A DNA stretch of 64,000 nt from Cladocopium goreaui (GCA_947184155.2 CAMXCT020003746.1:239501-303500), one strand, 5' to 3'; numbered from the stretch's first letter, positions 50,601 to 61,060 are shown. The notes: generated by a model from the letters alone, not told the origin. Made by a program: numbers and translations.

Positions 50601-50934
50601 ATAATAATTCAATAACCTGAAATAAGGCCACAGCACTTGTTTGGGACTCCCAGCCTCAGGCCATTTGGGGAATGATTCCCCTAACATAAACTATGATTCC
50701 AGGGCTCGGGAGAACAGGGTTCGGCCGTTATAATTTGCCAGATTTATGGAATGTACAATCCCACTCATAACGAGTTAGTTACACCATTTATAATTGGTAA
50801 ATTGCCATAATTGCATTACGTCCCAGATATTCTATGAACTATTAACCATTATCTTAACAATATATTAACCGTTATATTGACAAGATATTAACCAACATTA
50901 ACCAACTATATCGTGATTAAAGAACATATATAAC

Positions 50935-51027
50935 CCACGATTTCATCCCCAGCCTGGTTCCGCCACGGGCGGGGCAAGGCCACCAGCACAGCTGGCGCCC
51001 ACAGGGCAAGAAACACACGAAGATAAC
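50935..51027 (-). CDS. Internal exon with a membrane-type segment
   Basis: Acceptor TGGTGCGTTCCAG opens YLRVFLALWAPAVLVALPRP then WRNQAGDEIV to donor GTGG|GTTATA. The first 18 residues look like a membrane helix. Third positions are GC-rich. No partner exon was found and no family is recognised. Confidence 0.55.
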
Positions 51028-51129
51028 CTGGAACGCACCAGGTGAGGATTGGATGGGATCTTGATGTGAATTGATTGGATGTACATGATGTAAATCATGA
51101 AATGGTATTAAATCAAATATTAAACCCCA

Positions 51130-52140
51130 TTCACATGTCATGTAAATATTAAATATCTGATTTAATGTAAATGGTATTTCATTTAGATTTAAATGAGATT
51201 TAATGGGATTTGATAATAGTTGAATGGTATTTCATTAGGATTTAATACAATGTAGGGCCCCCGTTTGATAGCTAAATTGATTTATAACTAGGTTAAGTAT
51301 ATGGTTTCTGGTAGATATCTATATCTATATATATATATATAGTTTAATAGGGTTTATAAACCAACTTACAGCTAGGGGGGCCCACATTGTAAGATTTCAT
51401 GGGATTTCATTGGATTTGATCGGATTTTACTGTGATTTTAATGGGATCTTGATGGGATTTGATCGGATTTAATTTGTATTTCGTTGGGATTTAGTAAGAT
51501 TTCATCGGTTTTGATCGGATTTTCATGGGATTTTAGTGGGGCTTTCTGGGATTTGTTGGATTTTTATTAGTGGCATTTGACCGGATAGAAATGGTAATTC
51601 ATTGAGATTTAATCAAATTTCATGGGTTTTCACGGGGTTCAATAAGGTTTCATTGGGTTTAATGGGATTTGATCGGATGCTAATGGGATTTTAATGGGAC
51701 TTCATGGGACACATCAGGGATATACTAGCAATGCTAGGACATAAAAATCAACTATAATGAGAACAGGTAGAGAATGGGAATATGAATTCAAATGGACTTA
51801 AGGATTTCATAATATAGTAAATCAGTCAATAAACTGGATAATGACTGGGATAATAATGGTATCATAATGAAATTATTATATAGAATAAGAATTAACAGGG
51901 ATAGCACTCCCAAATGGGATAATACATGGGATAATAATTCCATAACAACGAAGAAATAATGGTGTTTAATGGGATAAGAAATGGGATCGCAAATGGGAAC
52001 ATAAACTGTATTAACCTTTGGTTTATAAACCCTATTAAATTTGGTTTATAAACCCTATTAACTATATAAAGATAGTAAATTTGGTTCATAAACCTCTGGA
52101 AATCTAAACTCTTTGGCATCAGATCAACTTCAAGGCACCA
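51130..52140. other. Gene-free stretch of degenerate ATGGGATTT repeats around a family A element
   Basis: From 51135 to 51245 and 51400 to 51720 words such as GGGATTTGATCGGATTTAAT and TTTCATGGGATTT recur irregularly. A family A element (51247-51390) has landed within them. GGTTTATAAACCCTATTAA repeats at 52018-52060. Confidence 0.6.
51247..51390. mobile_element. Family A element
   Basis: Ends ACAATGTAGGGCCCCCG and GGGGGGCCCACATTGT. Nearly the same body as 44975-45114, including GGTTAAGTATATGGTTTCTG. Confidence 0.75.
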
Positions 52141-52143
52141 CAG

Positions 52144-52368
52144 CTATGGATCTGCATCTTCGGCGGGAGCACTACCCTTGGCTCCCTTGGCTTCGGGGCC
52201 CGGTACAAACGCGTTGTCCTTGTTGAGGTGGATGAATACCCGGTTTGAAGGCCATGGGGCAGTGGCACTGGCTTTTGCAGCACGTTGTTCAACCAGGGTA
52301 GATGTTGCAGTAATGTGTCTGTGCCGCATAAGCCTCTGTGCATGACAGCTTGGACCCTTTTGGTCCAT
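52144..52368 (-). CDS. 74-residue frame, likely first or last exon
   Basis: It opens MDQKGPSCHAQRLMRHRHIT and continues ATSTLVEQRAAKASATAPWP, SNRVFIHLNKDNAFVPGPEA, KGAKGSAPAEDADP to TAG at 52146-52144. Third positions are GC-rich from about residue 8 on. The Ala, Pro and Asp rich end looks disordered. The 5' limit could be an acceptor rather than the ATG. No family recognised. Confidence 0.6.
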   Translation of the reverse strand: MDQKGPSCHAQRLMRHRHITATSTLVEQRAAKASATAPWPSNRVFIHLNKDNAFVPGPEAKGAKGSAPAEDADP

Positions 52369-52480
52369 TGGTTTCCAGCAATGATGTTTGGGATCCCGCG
52401 TTGAAAACTACAATATTTTTGTGCAAAAATTCATATTCTCAGTCTCCTACATCACAAAAACCATCAGCACTCTTTGTTTC

Positions 52481-52663
52481 TCAGAAGCACCATTCTTGTG
52501 GTCGGTAAAAAAACCGGTTAGCCCATCCCATTATTCTTGCTTGGATTTGCTTAAACACCTCCCAAAACAAAACATGTTCCTTTAATCGATTCCCCAAGTA
52601 ATGTGGGTAAAACAATAATAAACCATGCCCCAAATCACCATAAATAGGTGGTATCTTTACCAT
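52481..52663 (-). CDS. 60-residue frame, likely exon
   Basis: MVKIPPIYGDLGHGLLLFYP, HYLGNRLKEHVLFWEVFKQI and QARIMGWANRFFYRPQEWCF end at TGA 52483-52481. The sequence is protein-like, though codon use is AT-richer than in other exons. It lies upstream of the frame at 52368 on the same strand and could belong to the same gene. Not recognised. Confidence 0.45.
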   Translation of the reverse strand: MVKIPPIYGDLGHGLLLFYPHYLGNRLKEHVLFWEVFKQIQARIMGWANRFFYRPQEWCF

Positions 52664-52852
52664 TCCCAGTCATGGCTGGTTTATGGCACTGTTTTACCCA
52701 CATCAGTGGGATTTCCCATTGGGAAAATATTTGAACATAAGCCAAAAATCATCGGCTCAGCAAATCAAGATTCAAGTACGTTCCCGCTTCAAGAGGATGA
52801 CCCTCCGGTCATCAAACGTGGCAACTGAACATCCGCCATGTGTAGGTGAATT

Positions 52853-53023
52853 AGCCTCTGGTAAACATACAAAAAACTATGGAAAATCACAATTTTTAAT
52901 GGGTAAATCAACTATTTCTATGGCAATTTTCCATATAAATCTCCATTTCCCCATGGTTTTTCCATGGTTTTCCAGAGGGTATACCCCATCGGGCCAAATA
53001 GCTATGTTAAATTACCAGAGGGT
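52853..53023. mobile_element. Family D element plus an extra D right half
   Basis: AGCCTCTGGTAAACATAC to GGTTTTCCAGAGGGT (52980) is one copy. TAGCTATGTTAAATTACCAG AGGGT to 53023 is a second right half. Confidence 0.6.
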
Positions 53024-53139
53024 ACCCACAAAAAAACGCCTACATTTGCAGTGGATTGTCCATTGCCACGATTGCATTTTAGGTGAACCATATTCAGCCT
53101 AAAACTACAAGAGGATAAACCATAGTCAACCGTATTAAA

Positions 53140-53239
53140 CTGGTTGGTGGTATACCTACCCCTGAAAATTATGAAAGTCAGTTGGGATGATTGTTCCCAG
53201 TATCTGGGAAAATCAAACATGTTCCGAACCACCAACCAG
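53140..53239. mobile_element. Family C introner next to an exon
   Basis: Ends CTGGTTGGTGGTAT and GAACCACCAACCAG. The exon at 53240 starts at its acceptor. Confidence 0.75.
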
Positions 53240-53359
53240 AGAGATGTTTCAGCCACAGAGAGATGTTTTGCTGCCAGGGCACTGGTGATTGGCGGAATGG
53301 GCAGCCTTACATTTGCTTGCCATCAAAAATTGGGATTTCACCAAAAAACATGGTGGTAG
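53240..53359 (+). CDS. Exon starting exactly at a family C element
   Basis: Directly after CCAACCAG a frame opens: RDVSATERCFAARALVIGGM GSLTFACHQKLGFHQKTWW and TAG at 53357-53359. The first 30 codons have good third-position bias and a glycine-rich hydrophobic run (ALVIGGMGSLTF). A second frame (CFSHREMFCCQGTGDWRNGQ) is also open. The preceding bases contain a stop in the matching phase, so the upstream exon is not identified. Confidence 0.4.
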   Translation, partial: RDVSATERCFAARALVIGGMGSLTFACHQKLGFHQKTWW

Positions 53360-53867
53360 GATGGATATATATAATAGGGATAACTTACTATATAATGATC
53401 GTTGGGTGGACTTGGATGTGTTTTCACCACAAACCAGGGGATATGCCCTGAAGAACTGTGGTTTCATATGGTAAAGCAAATCACGTAGATCCACCAGGAC
53501 GTAGATCCGAGAAAAATGACCCAAACAGCTGAAGAAATATGGGTTTGTCACAAAAGTGCCTGTACAATGGGGATATGATGGGTATACATATATATAAATT
53601 ATAATATATATATATAATTATAATAATGCAATATAATAAAGTAACATCATATTTAGGTCAGGTTGGTAACATAAGAAATATCACTACCAATGGCCATTCA
53701 CCAGCCCTATGTGTTGGCCAAGTCCCTATTGTTTGGGGGCGTCGATTCCCGGGCACCCGTCGATTCCCATGATGCTCTCCCTCTATGGCCCAAATAAAGC
53801 ATACAGCTGAATGACATCTGTCAACTCGGAATATATATTCCGCAAAGTTCAGCTTGTTCCTGAAACT

Positions 53868-53953
53868 TGTATACCTGATATATACCCATTGTATACCCAT
53901 CATATACCCATTGTATACCTGATATATACCCATTGTATACCCATCATATACCC
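53868..53953. repeat. 44-bp tandem duplication of TATACCC words
   Basis: TTGTATACCTGATATATACC then CATTGTATACCCATCATATA occurs twice in tandem. Confidence 0.9.
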
Positions 53954-54272
53954 AAGCTAATCAATTCAGGATTGAATGGTCCTGAAGCTCACTTCTCGTC
54001 CATCAACTACATGGTATCGGATGTTCTGGTCCAAGTACAGAAACCAGCTTCCGTATTCACAAGGGAATAGGGATTGAAGTTGAAAGTTCGTTCCATCTCC
54101 AGTTATGGTCATTTATTAAAATTTTCAACTTAACTAATTTTTATGGCCATAATCAAATGGTGTTCCAGGAAATACTCCCGAGAGTTTATGGCGTTCCAGC
54201 TCCATCTCCGGTTAGGGGCCATATTTTTCTTCGGCAAGGTGGCACATTGGGACAAGTTGGTTGAATGCCTTG

Positions 54273-54380
54273 CAGTGATGGCCCAACTAACAGTTATACA
54301 TGGAATAACTCCTATAACTAGTTGGTTATCTATCATGAAATACAGACATTTATAACAGTTAAGGGCCACAACTGTGTCAG
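54273..54380. mobile_element. Family B introner
   Basis: CAGTGATGGCCCAACTAACAG and CTGTTAAGGGCC-type end AAGGGCCACAACTGTGTCAG. GCA|GTGATGG and GTGTCAG|GTAAC are usable splice sites. Confidence 0.7.
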
Positions 54381-54882
54381 GTAACATGTAATCTGTTCCG
54401 AACACAAAAGGTTCAGCAGCATTAGTGTCACAACATAGATACCAACTCGTTGTTTCAAGTATCACATCTGTATGTTGGTAGATGGAACGGAATCCACCAA
54501 TGATGTTAAATAACCAATTGGAACAGAAAAGGCGAGGTCACCGACTATTGACCAATATTGGCAAATCAACATATTGACACTGGGTGTCCCCATGTGCTGA
54601 AATAGATGGACCAACCAATGGAGAATCCCATATTAACCAGTTTCCTGATTGTCTGAGGTGGATTGACCATTCAATGGGGGCAATGATTCACAATTGTTGA
54701 TGAAGACATAATCCATTATATATATTTTTGAAAAATATATGATACATGCATAAAACGAAACCATTGTTCATAGCTTATATCTAGTCTATTTATATTGCGT
54801 ATATAAAGAAACCATTCCCTTATGTGGGGTTTGCTGGAAAGTAACCGCTGCATTGCTGTGCATTGCTGCATGGGGAATCAAC

Positions 54883-54983
54883 CAAAAGAAAGTAATCGTT
54901 GCACATCCAAGCAACTTCACCCTGACGTATTCGCTCCAAGATCTCTAACTCAACGACCCTTTCAGCCAACGGGACGAAACGTC
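54883..54983 (-). CDS. Internal exon, unrecognised
   Basis: Acceptor TTTCAACGCCAG opens RFVPLAERVVELEILERIRQ then GEVAWMCNDYFLL to donor TTTTG|GTTGAT, ending on a codon boundary. Strong coding look: an amphipathic helix (RVVELEILERIRQ). An AT-rich downstream frame continues but is not needed. No family is recognised. Confidence 0.6.
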
Positions 54984-55010
54984 CTGGCGTTGAAACATCA
55001 TGGATACAAT

Positions 55011-55115
55011 ACAAGGTGGATTATAACTAGGCAAACTATGTTTTTGTGGGAAATATTATATCTATAATTTATGGCGTTTATAAAACAACTTATAACTAGG
55101 GGGCCAACATTGTAG
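55011..55115. mobile_element. Family A element
   Basis: ACAAGGTGGATTATAACTAG and CTAGGGGGCCAACATTGT. Confidence 0.6.
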
Positions 55116-55268
55116 TGATCAATAGCAGGATAACTATGGATAATCGGAATCTAACATCAACCATCACGAGTATATAATGGGGATATCAACGGGTTCACCA
55201 TCCGGTAGTCAAACATTGCTGGCTGGGAAATCCAGTATAAATCAATGGGAATTCCAGGATCCTAAAAT

Positions 55269-55360
55269 GGAGGTACTGTACCATATAAGGCCATATTTTG
55301 TGGGGATATTCCCTGAAATTAAGCCCTCAAAAATAGGCCTTATGTATGGTAGGTACCTCC
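55269..55360. mobile_element. Family G element
   Basis: GGAGGTACTGTACC and GGTAGGTACCTCC. The left flank GGATCCTAAAAT is the complement of the right flank of the copy at 9143. Confidence 0.7.
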
Positions 55361-55691
55361 AATAAATCGCTTCCTGGGATGGCCAGTGAATGGACCATGA
55401 AGGTTTCTTGAGTTTCTTGCTGGGAAAATCATCTATAAATGAGAATGTTCCAGCCGTCCACGTTGCCTTAACCAATGAACAATTGGGACTTAACCAACAA
55501 AATACGGGATGGGATATATATTGGATATATATAACATGGGATTATCCTCTGGTAAAAAAATAACATACCTTTTTAAAGACTATTGTAATATTGTCCATTT
55601 ATATGATATTCCTCTGAAAATAGTAATGTATGATAGCTGTTCTTAATGATCAAGATAGTATTTCAATTTCAAGAGGGGCACCAAAATATGT

Positions 55692-55804
55692 ACCCTCTGG
55701 TAATTTGTTACAGTTCGCTATTGAAGCCATGGCCAATAGAAATAGTTGATTTCTCTACTGAACATGGTGATTTTCCATAGTTTTTTGTATGTTTACCAGA
55801 GGGT
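55692..55804. mobile_element. Family D element
   Basis: ACCCTCTGGTAATTTGTTAC and TTTTTGTATGTTTACCAGAG GGT; the flanks ATATGT and AACATAT extend the inverted repeat. Confidence 0.7.
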
Positions 55805-55928
55805 AACATATGATGTTTGATGTTGCATCCATCATGTGAGGTAGATGATAGACAGCTCTAGCGTTCTTCCGTTCCGAAAAGGTCGGTTGGCTAATGGATT
55901 GCCAGGGCTTATAATGACCAATAAGAGC

Positions 55929-56046
55929 AGGTGGTGCCCCATACTTAGCTAAGTTGGTTTATAACCAGGTAAACTGTGGTTTATGGTAAATATATCTACA
56001 GTTAAACTTACGACCCACTTACGACTGGGGGAGCACCGCCTTGTAT
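55929..56046. mobile_element. Family A element, GGTGGTGCC subtype
   Basis: GCAGGTGGTGCCCCATACTT and CTGGGGGAGCACCGCCTTGT. Confidence 0.65.
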
Positions 56047-56282
56047 AACTGACAGAGAAATCAATTAAATAATCAGGGACTGCACCATATATAAACATAT
56101 TGTTGATGCATATGTTTTGCATATCTGTGTATATATATATAGAGATGCCGTATGTACACGGCAGGCACCTCCAAAATTTAATGCCTGAGATGAACATTGA
56201 TATGTGTTGGTATATGTTCAACCATGTTGCTGTAGATCTATGTTATACACATGAAATAAAATAAAATAAACCTAGTTACGTA

Positions 56283-56389
56283 CAGTTATGGCCCGACTAA
56301 CAGTTATAAATGGAATTATGACTCCTATATCTATGGTTAAATATATTCTGAAATAACCCAAAAATAAACTGTTAGTTGGGCAATAACTG
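56283..56389. mobile_element. Family B introner
   Basis: CAGTTATGGCCCGACTAACAG and CTGTTAGTTGGGCAATAACTG, about 21-bp inverted ends. It supplies the minus-strand donor of the exon 56527-56388. Confidence 0.75.
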
Positions 56390-56527
56390 TAACCAAGTTT
56401 GCTATCCTTTGGGCCATCGAATGAATCGCCGTGGAGGCAGACCATCGCCTGGTAGACAGCTGCAGTCCAACGCAGAGGGAGTGGCGTTTTGGTAGGTGGT
56501 GCGACCGCTAGGGCACGCTTCGCATGC
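56388..56527 (-). CDS. Internal exon ending in a family B introner
   Basis: Acceptor TTTGGCGGGGCCAG opens HAKRALAVAPPTKTPLPLRW, TAAVYQAMVCLHGDSFDGPK and DSKLGY to TACA|GTTATTG, the start of the B element at 56283-56389. GC-rich third positions. The frame also extends upstream (RFVFFGGAR) so an earlier acceptor is possible. Not recognised. Confidence 0.6.
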
Positions 56528-56639
56528 CTGGCCCCGCCAAAAAAAACGAACCTTGGGCTATGGAAATTTGGCCATTGATCATTGATGGATGATTTACCAA
56601 ACATGATAGTAGTCATGGATTATTCAAACAATTACCACA

Positions 56640-57580
56640 GGTTTCGGCGTTTCATGGGTCAATTTTTAACCCTCAATATCACATAAACATCCGAGATACG
56701 CCCCATAATCATCCCAATGGAACAAACACTATGGTCAGTTGTGGTGTCTCGCTGTTTACAGGATGTGAAATGGGTTCCTTCTTAATGTTTCGTGCGGGCT
56801 CCAGTAACAGAACTGGAACATGGGGTGTTTTTTTCTCCAATCTTAACCCAGTGTTGTTGTTGATGTGTTGTTGATGAACATGCAATATTTTTTGTAACCA
56901 TCATACGTCATCATTAATCAAAAAAGGTTGTCGATCATCTCATGTACTTAAGTTTTGGAAAATGTTGATCGCCATTGTTGGTAGGATACCACCCCTTCCG
57001 ATCAACATGTACGGCCATCGTCACAACATGACCCTGCACAGTATTTTTGAACCATACATGGTGGCGCAAATGGGGTTATTAATGGGTATAACCATGATTG
57101 AAAAAAGCATGGGACATAGTTCATAACCCCAATAACTATGGTAACATATCACATATCCACTTATAGATGGAACTACATCCCGAAGTACTGTTGTAATGCA
57201 CGTGAAAGTCCTTTTATTCTGCACACGAAAAAATTGAAAATAAATCAACACATGTCAATCCGTATCGTTCAACCATCTGAATGTGGGGGATACATTGAAG
57301 TTCCCCGATTTGGGTTTTGACTAGGGTACCACGACACATACCTGTCACCAGCAAATTGTTTGGTTGTGTGCAAACCTTGGAGGGGTAAACCATGATAAAA
57401 CTGTAATGAACCAGGTTTCATTGATAAAGGACATTCAATGTGCAATCGTACATGCAAATAAACATGTGTATAATGCACACATGTAAATTGTATGTATAAT
57501 ATGTATGAGTATATATGAATGTTCAAAAAATGCAAAGCATGATTTCGATAAAATATATGATAAAATTTCATGTGAAATTT
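56640..57580. other. Gene-free stretch
   Basis: AT-rich. Minus ORFs at 57021-57251 and 57269-57697 have AT-rich codons and cover the opposite strand of the plus-strand frame at 57583. No element with intact ends was seen. Confidence 0.4.
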
Positions 57581-57582
57581 GA

Positions 57583-57816
57583 ATGGTGTTACTCTGGGCC
57601 CTTTGGACCCGTCAAAAGGGAGAATCAGAATTGACCAAGCTGCAGTGCTGCCAGGGCTGTATGAAAAACTCGCTTTGGCACAACCAAGGCATTGCAAGAA
57701 AGGTCCTGAAGAAACTCTTGGCCGATCACTTGTTGGCTACGTGGATCTTATATGATCTTATCATCCTTCATTATTATTCCTCTATGTGCCAATTAAATGG
57801 TTGTAACCAGCAATAA
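57583..57816 (+). CDS. Open frame with coding bias, probable exon
   Basis: MVLLWALWTRQKGESELTKL, QCCQGCMKNSLWHNQGIARK and VLKKLLADHLLATWILYDLI read well up to about 57765, after which codons become AT-rich. A second plus frame (GPLDPSKGRIRIDQAAVLPG) is open over the same part with weaker bias. Possible donor GAAAG|GTCCTG. Exon likely, frame moderately certain, product unknown. Confidence 0.4.
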   Translation: MVLLWALWTRQKGESELTKLQCCQGCMKNSLWHNQGIARKVLKKLLADHLLATWILYDLIILHYYSSMCQLNGCNQQ

Positions 57817-57936
57817 TGTGCATTATGATGGTTATTCCCTATGATTTTTTTTGGCAATCCATCAGTATGGCGTTTTCTCACCAGGGGCGCTGGAATGATA
57901 AGAAATCATGGGGATATCTTGGGGATAATAGAACCC

Positions 57937-58094
57937 ACAATGTGGTGCCCCAAAGATAGCAAAGTTAGTTTATAAATTCAATAAGATAGCAAAATTAGTC
58001 TATAAATTCGATAACTTTGGTTTATGATAGTTATAACTCTAGTTTTCATGGGGTTTATAGGCCAACAAACATAACTGGGTTCACCACCTTGCAG
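57937..58094. mobile_element. Family A element with an internal 30-bp tandem duplication
   Basis: ACAATGTGGTGCCCCAAAG and GGTTCACCACCTTGCAG. AAGATAGCAAAGTTAGTTTA and the following bases are repeated in tandem (57954-58014). Confidence 0.7.
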
Positions 58095-58325
58095 AAAAAT
58101 GATGACCAACAGTACTGGACTGATGGTGGAGTACTAGGGATGTAAGGATGTACATATAAGGAGCGAGAGAGATATGGAATCCTAAAAATGATATAACATC
58201 AATGCTGCTTCACAAAAAACTATACTGATAATGATAAAACGGATATAGTGGATTACAACTGGCAAATTTGTTATGAAATAAACAACAAAAAACAAACCGG
58301 TTCTCTTGACAAAAACCGCGCGTGT

Positions 58326-59022
58326 TCAGTTGGAGTATGCCCTGACGTCCGGTTCGTTGACTTTTATCCCTTTTTTGCTGTAGCCATTCCCACTGGCCCA
58401 AAAACGTAAAGCCGCCATGGGTTTACTCTCCAAGTTCAAACCTTTGAGCGTCCTGACACCGGTGTAAACCATCCGGGCTGGCATTGGACGCACGCGTCTG
58501 TGCGGGTGCTCTGACGCTGCGAGCCCGCAACACCTGGGGTGCGGCGCCTGGAAAAGTCAGAATAATGGGCAAATCAAGGGAAAAACCTTAAAACAACCAT
58601 TTGGGAAAACAACTATCATCGAGATCTCATAAATTTCTTTTCTGAGCGGTGAACGTTTTTGCGCACTAGCCACAGGTTTCCTGCCCCGCCGCAACGGTGT
58701 AGAGCGAAGTTTCTTGTCTTCAAAACGCGTCCCTGAAAACCAGCCCCTTTCAACTAAAAAGTGTCTCGGAAAACAACGTCCCCATGCATCTCCTTTCTGA
58801 AAAAGTGCGCTCAACCAAGCAGGCGGAGCCTTTTTTTGGAAAAGCCCGTCAAAGAGACGGGGAACGTTTTCGCGTTGCCTGTCTGGTCACTGCTTACATA
58901 TACCTCCACTTTCGACAGCCGTCAGCTTCAGTAAGATGGGCAATCCGAGCTTGAATCTTGCGCACCGCTCTCTTAGTAAGTTCCAGTCTTCGAGCACGTC
59001 GATCTTTGCTTGATGTGGCCAT
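58326..59022 (-). CDS. Gene with clear first and last exons, basic protein, unrecognised
   Basis: The ATG at 59022 opens MATSSKDRRARRLELTKRAV and RKIQARIAHLTEADGCRKW to a consensus donor GTGGAG|GTATAT at 58904. The last exon 58547-58326, after CTGACTTTTCCAG, reads APHPRCCGLAASEHPHRRVR, MVYTGVRTLKGLNLESKPMA and ALRFWASGNGYSKKGIKVNE PDVRAYSN to TGA, 74 codons in phase 0. Between them, acceptors CTTTTTCAG (58796) and GGTTTTCAG (58722) and the frame GRVLKTRNFALHRCGGAGNL WLVRKN suggest one or two middle exons, but exact ends are open. All parts are Arg and Lys rich, as in nucleic-acid binding or ribosomal-type proteins. I do not recognise the family. Confidence 0.65.
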
Positions 59023-59053
59023 ATCTTACTTCAAGTCAAACATGGGTGAGACA

Positions 59054-59176
59054 CCCAATGGCTTAGCAAAGTTGCTTTTTAATTGAGTTGTCTATAGGGT
59101 TATGGCAGATATCTGTTTACTGGGCATTTTAAATCCTTTCAAAACCACCAAACAAAACTAGGAGGCACCACATTGA
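59054..59176. mobile_element. Family A element, decayed, followed by A and B remnants
   Basis: GGCTTAGCAAAGTTGC to AAACTAGGAGGCACCACATT. A second A remnant (59265-59373) and a B remnant (59373-59440) follow directly. Confidence 0.5.
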
Positions 59177-59559
59177 ACTATATCTGGTCAGGTTTTAGTG
59201 GTTCCTGCAGGGATAAAAGTCATTTATGGGTTTTCAAGGGGGATCTAATGGTATTTACTTGGTTAACAGTTGGTTGTAACCCCATCAAACTAGTTCGTTA
59301 TAACTACCATAAACCCTAGTGAAATTGTAGTTATAAAAACAACTTAGCTATCAAACGAGGGACCCACATTGTAACAGTTATAAATGGAATTATAATTCCT
59401 ATAACAGAGGTTATATATCATTATAAACTCCTAGAACTATATAAGGGGATCTAATGGTATTTACTTTGATTTACCAACCATGTCTGGGTGGAATGCCGGC
59501 ATTCCTCCAGTGATCCAAGGAAGGCCGCCGACGCGACTGTGGGCTACCAGCCGAAGACC

Positions 59560-59890
59560 CAGTGAGATTTAGGAAATATAATGGTGACAATACCAGTTTT
59601 ATAGTAATAGTTGTAATAATCACAAATTAAATATATAACAATATGTAAAATAATGGTAATAAAAATAGTTATAATAACATTGATAATAATGGTGGTAAAA
59701 AAAGTTAGCTATAATAATAGCTAAAATGAGAGATACATTAATATTAATGATTATTATAGAATAGTTACAACAATAGATATAATAACAATTATAATGACAG
59801 CTAAGAACAAAGTTACAACGATAGTTATGATAATAGTTATAAACATAGTCATAAGTGTTCAACAGGTTAAAAAAAATATAGCACATAGCA
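59560..59890. repeat. AT-rich low-complexity block
   Basis: Irregular ATAATAGTTATAATAAC and related words. Minus ORF 59620-59886 (Tyr, Asn, Ile rich) is a by-product. Confidence 0.75.
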
Positions 59891-59959
59891 TTATATAGAA
59901 TTGAATTGTGTCATAACTATAATTGTTTATGGTACAGCGCCCAATCATCGTTATCAAAG

Positions 59960-60077
59960 CTGGTTGGTGGTATACCTACCCCTCTGAAAAATATGGGTTT
60001 GTCAGTTGGGGGGACTGATGATGACATTCCTAATTTATGGAAAGTCAAAAAAAAACATGTTCCAAACCACCGACCAG
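59960..60077. mobile_element. Family C introner with TSD AAAG
   Basis: CTGGTTGGTGGTAT and AAACCACCGACCAG; AAAG at 59956-59959 and 60078-60081 (AAAGC if the next base is counted). Confidence 0.8.
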
Positions 60078-60093
60078 AAAGCTATAAAGATAC

Positions 60094-60357
60094 TTATTCA
60101 ACAATGGTGTCCAATCCAACTCTGGATAATAGTTCACTGATGGGAAACACTGCTGTTTTCGCAGAGTTACCCCTACTGAAAACCATCATTCCAATGACGT
60201 CGCAGTGAGGTCGATATAGTGTACTGTATCCAAAATACTGCAAGTCCTGTACATCAACATTGCTACAAACAAATTCCTGCCGCTGAAAATGTTGGATAGA
60301 CGTGAAAAGCAGGTGCTGTTTTTTGAACCATCCCATTAGCCGACCAGTCGGGCTCAT
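60094..60357 (-). CDS. 87-residue frame, doubtful
   Basis: MSPTGRLMGWFKKQHLLFTS, IQHFQRQEFVCSNVDVQDLQ and later NSAKTAVFPISELLSRVGLD to TAA at 60096-60094. Part of it overlaps the right end of a family H element (TCATTCCAATGACGTCGCAG TGAGG), which lowers confidence that the whole frame is coding. Confidence 0.35.
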   Translation of the reverse strand: MSPTGRLMGWFKKQHLLFTSIQHFQRQEFVCSNVDVQDLQYFGYSTLYRPHCDVIGMMVFSRGNSAKTAVFPISELLSRVGLDTIVE

Positions 60358-60609
60358 GTTACATCATCCCATTCCTAGGGGTTTAGCAAATTTCAACAAT
60401 ATTTCAAACACCTCTGTTGGGGATGGTTTATGGAATTGCATTTGCCACAAAAAGCTTGGTAAAATGAACGGACAACAGAATGACATCGGAGACTGGGAAA
60501 GAAGAACCTCAACTAGATTGCTGTCAACCCTTCAAAGTAACCAAACTATGCTGCAATTTGTTTCGGTCCCAACAACAGTAGCCCTTTTCCAAGTCTTGTA
60601 TAACTCCGT

Positions 60610-60876
60610 TTGCAACTTGAAACAACGATAGAAGCAAGTAGATATATCAGTCAAAGGCGATATTCAATAGGAAATCATAGCTCAAGGTCCAAAATTTCGA
60701 CCATTGCTTTTTTGTTTGAAGACAAAACCTCTCCGACCAACATTCGACAACTGGCTGGTGGTGCAATAGCCATCTTGAAAAATATGACTTCGTCAATGGG
60801 AAGGATTATCCCATATATTCATTATGTAGAATAAAGAACGTTTGAAACCACCAACCAGACAACATCGATTTATTAG
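60610..60876 (+). CDS. Exon pair across a family C introner with a GC donor
   Basis: The frame ASRYISQRRYSIGNHSSRSK, ISTIAFLFEDKTSPTNIRQL reaches the C element at CTG|GCTGG. Using that GC donor and the acceptor CCAACCAG, the sequence continues TTSIY and TAG (60874-60876) in phase. The 5' end at an ATG at 60610 is provisional. Not recognised. Confidence 0.45.
60751..60858. mobile_element. Family C introner with TSD ACAA
   Basis: CTGGCTGGTGGTGC and AAACCACCAACCAG. ACAA at 60747-60750 repeats at 60859-60862 (ACAAC with the next base). Confidence 0.8.
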
Positions 60877-60949
60877 TGTCATTTGCTACGGGTGGTCGTA
60901 AATAGACTGCGAGGCTGCGCGGACATATCAAGCCCCCGGAGCTGCGCTA

Positions 60950-61060
60950 CAAGGTGGTGCTCTCCCAGTTGTAACTTGATAAACCCCATTGACTATAGAT
61001 ATATCATGATATACCTACAATACACCATAGTCAACCTACTTACAAGCCAGCAAAGCGCAG
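60950..61060. mobile_element. Half of a family A element
   Basis: It starts ACAAGGTGGTGCTCTCCCAG and runs through TATAGATATATCATGATATA; the right end is lost at about 61060. Confidence 0.5.

Larger units (their letters stand above)
55120..56280. other. Gene-free stretch with G, D and A elements
   Basis: It contains G (55269-55360), D (55692-55804) and A (55929-56046) copies, a D-type half end at 55193 (ACCATCCGGTAGTCAAACAT) like those at 23751 and 29551, and a D fragment at 55545. No exon supported. Confidence 0.5.

Noticed and set aside
52625..53102. Plus-strand ORFs ending DDPPVIKRGN and beyond
   Set aside because: The apparently coding end overlaps ACCCTCCGGTCATCAAACGT, an orphan D-type element end, so similarity to that repeat explains it.
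59620..59886. Tyr and Asn rich minus-strand ORF
   Set aside because: Product of the ATAATAGTTATAATAAC low-complexity block.
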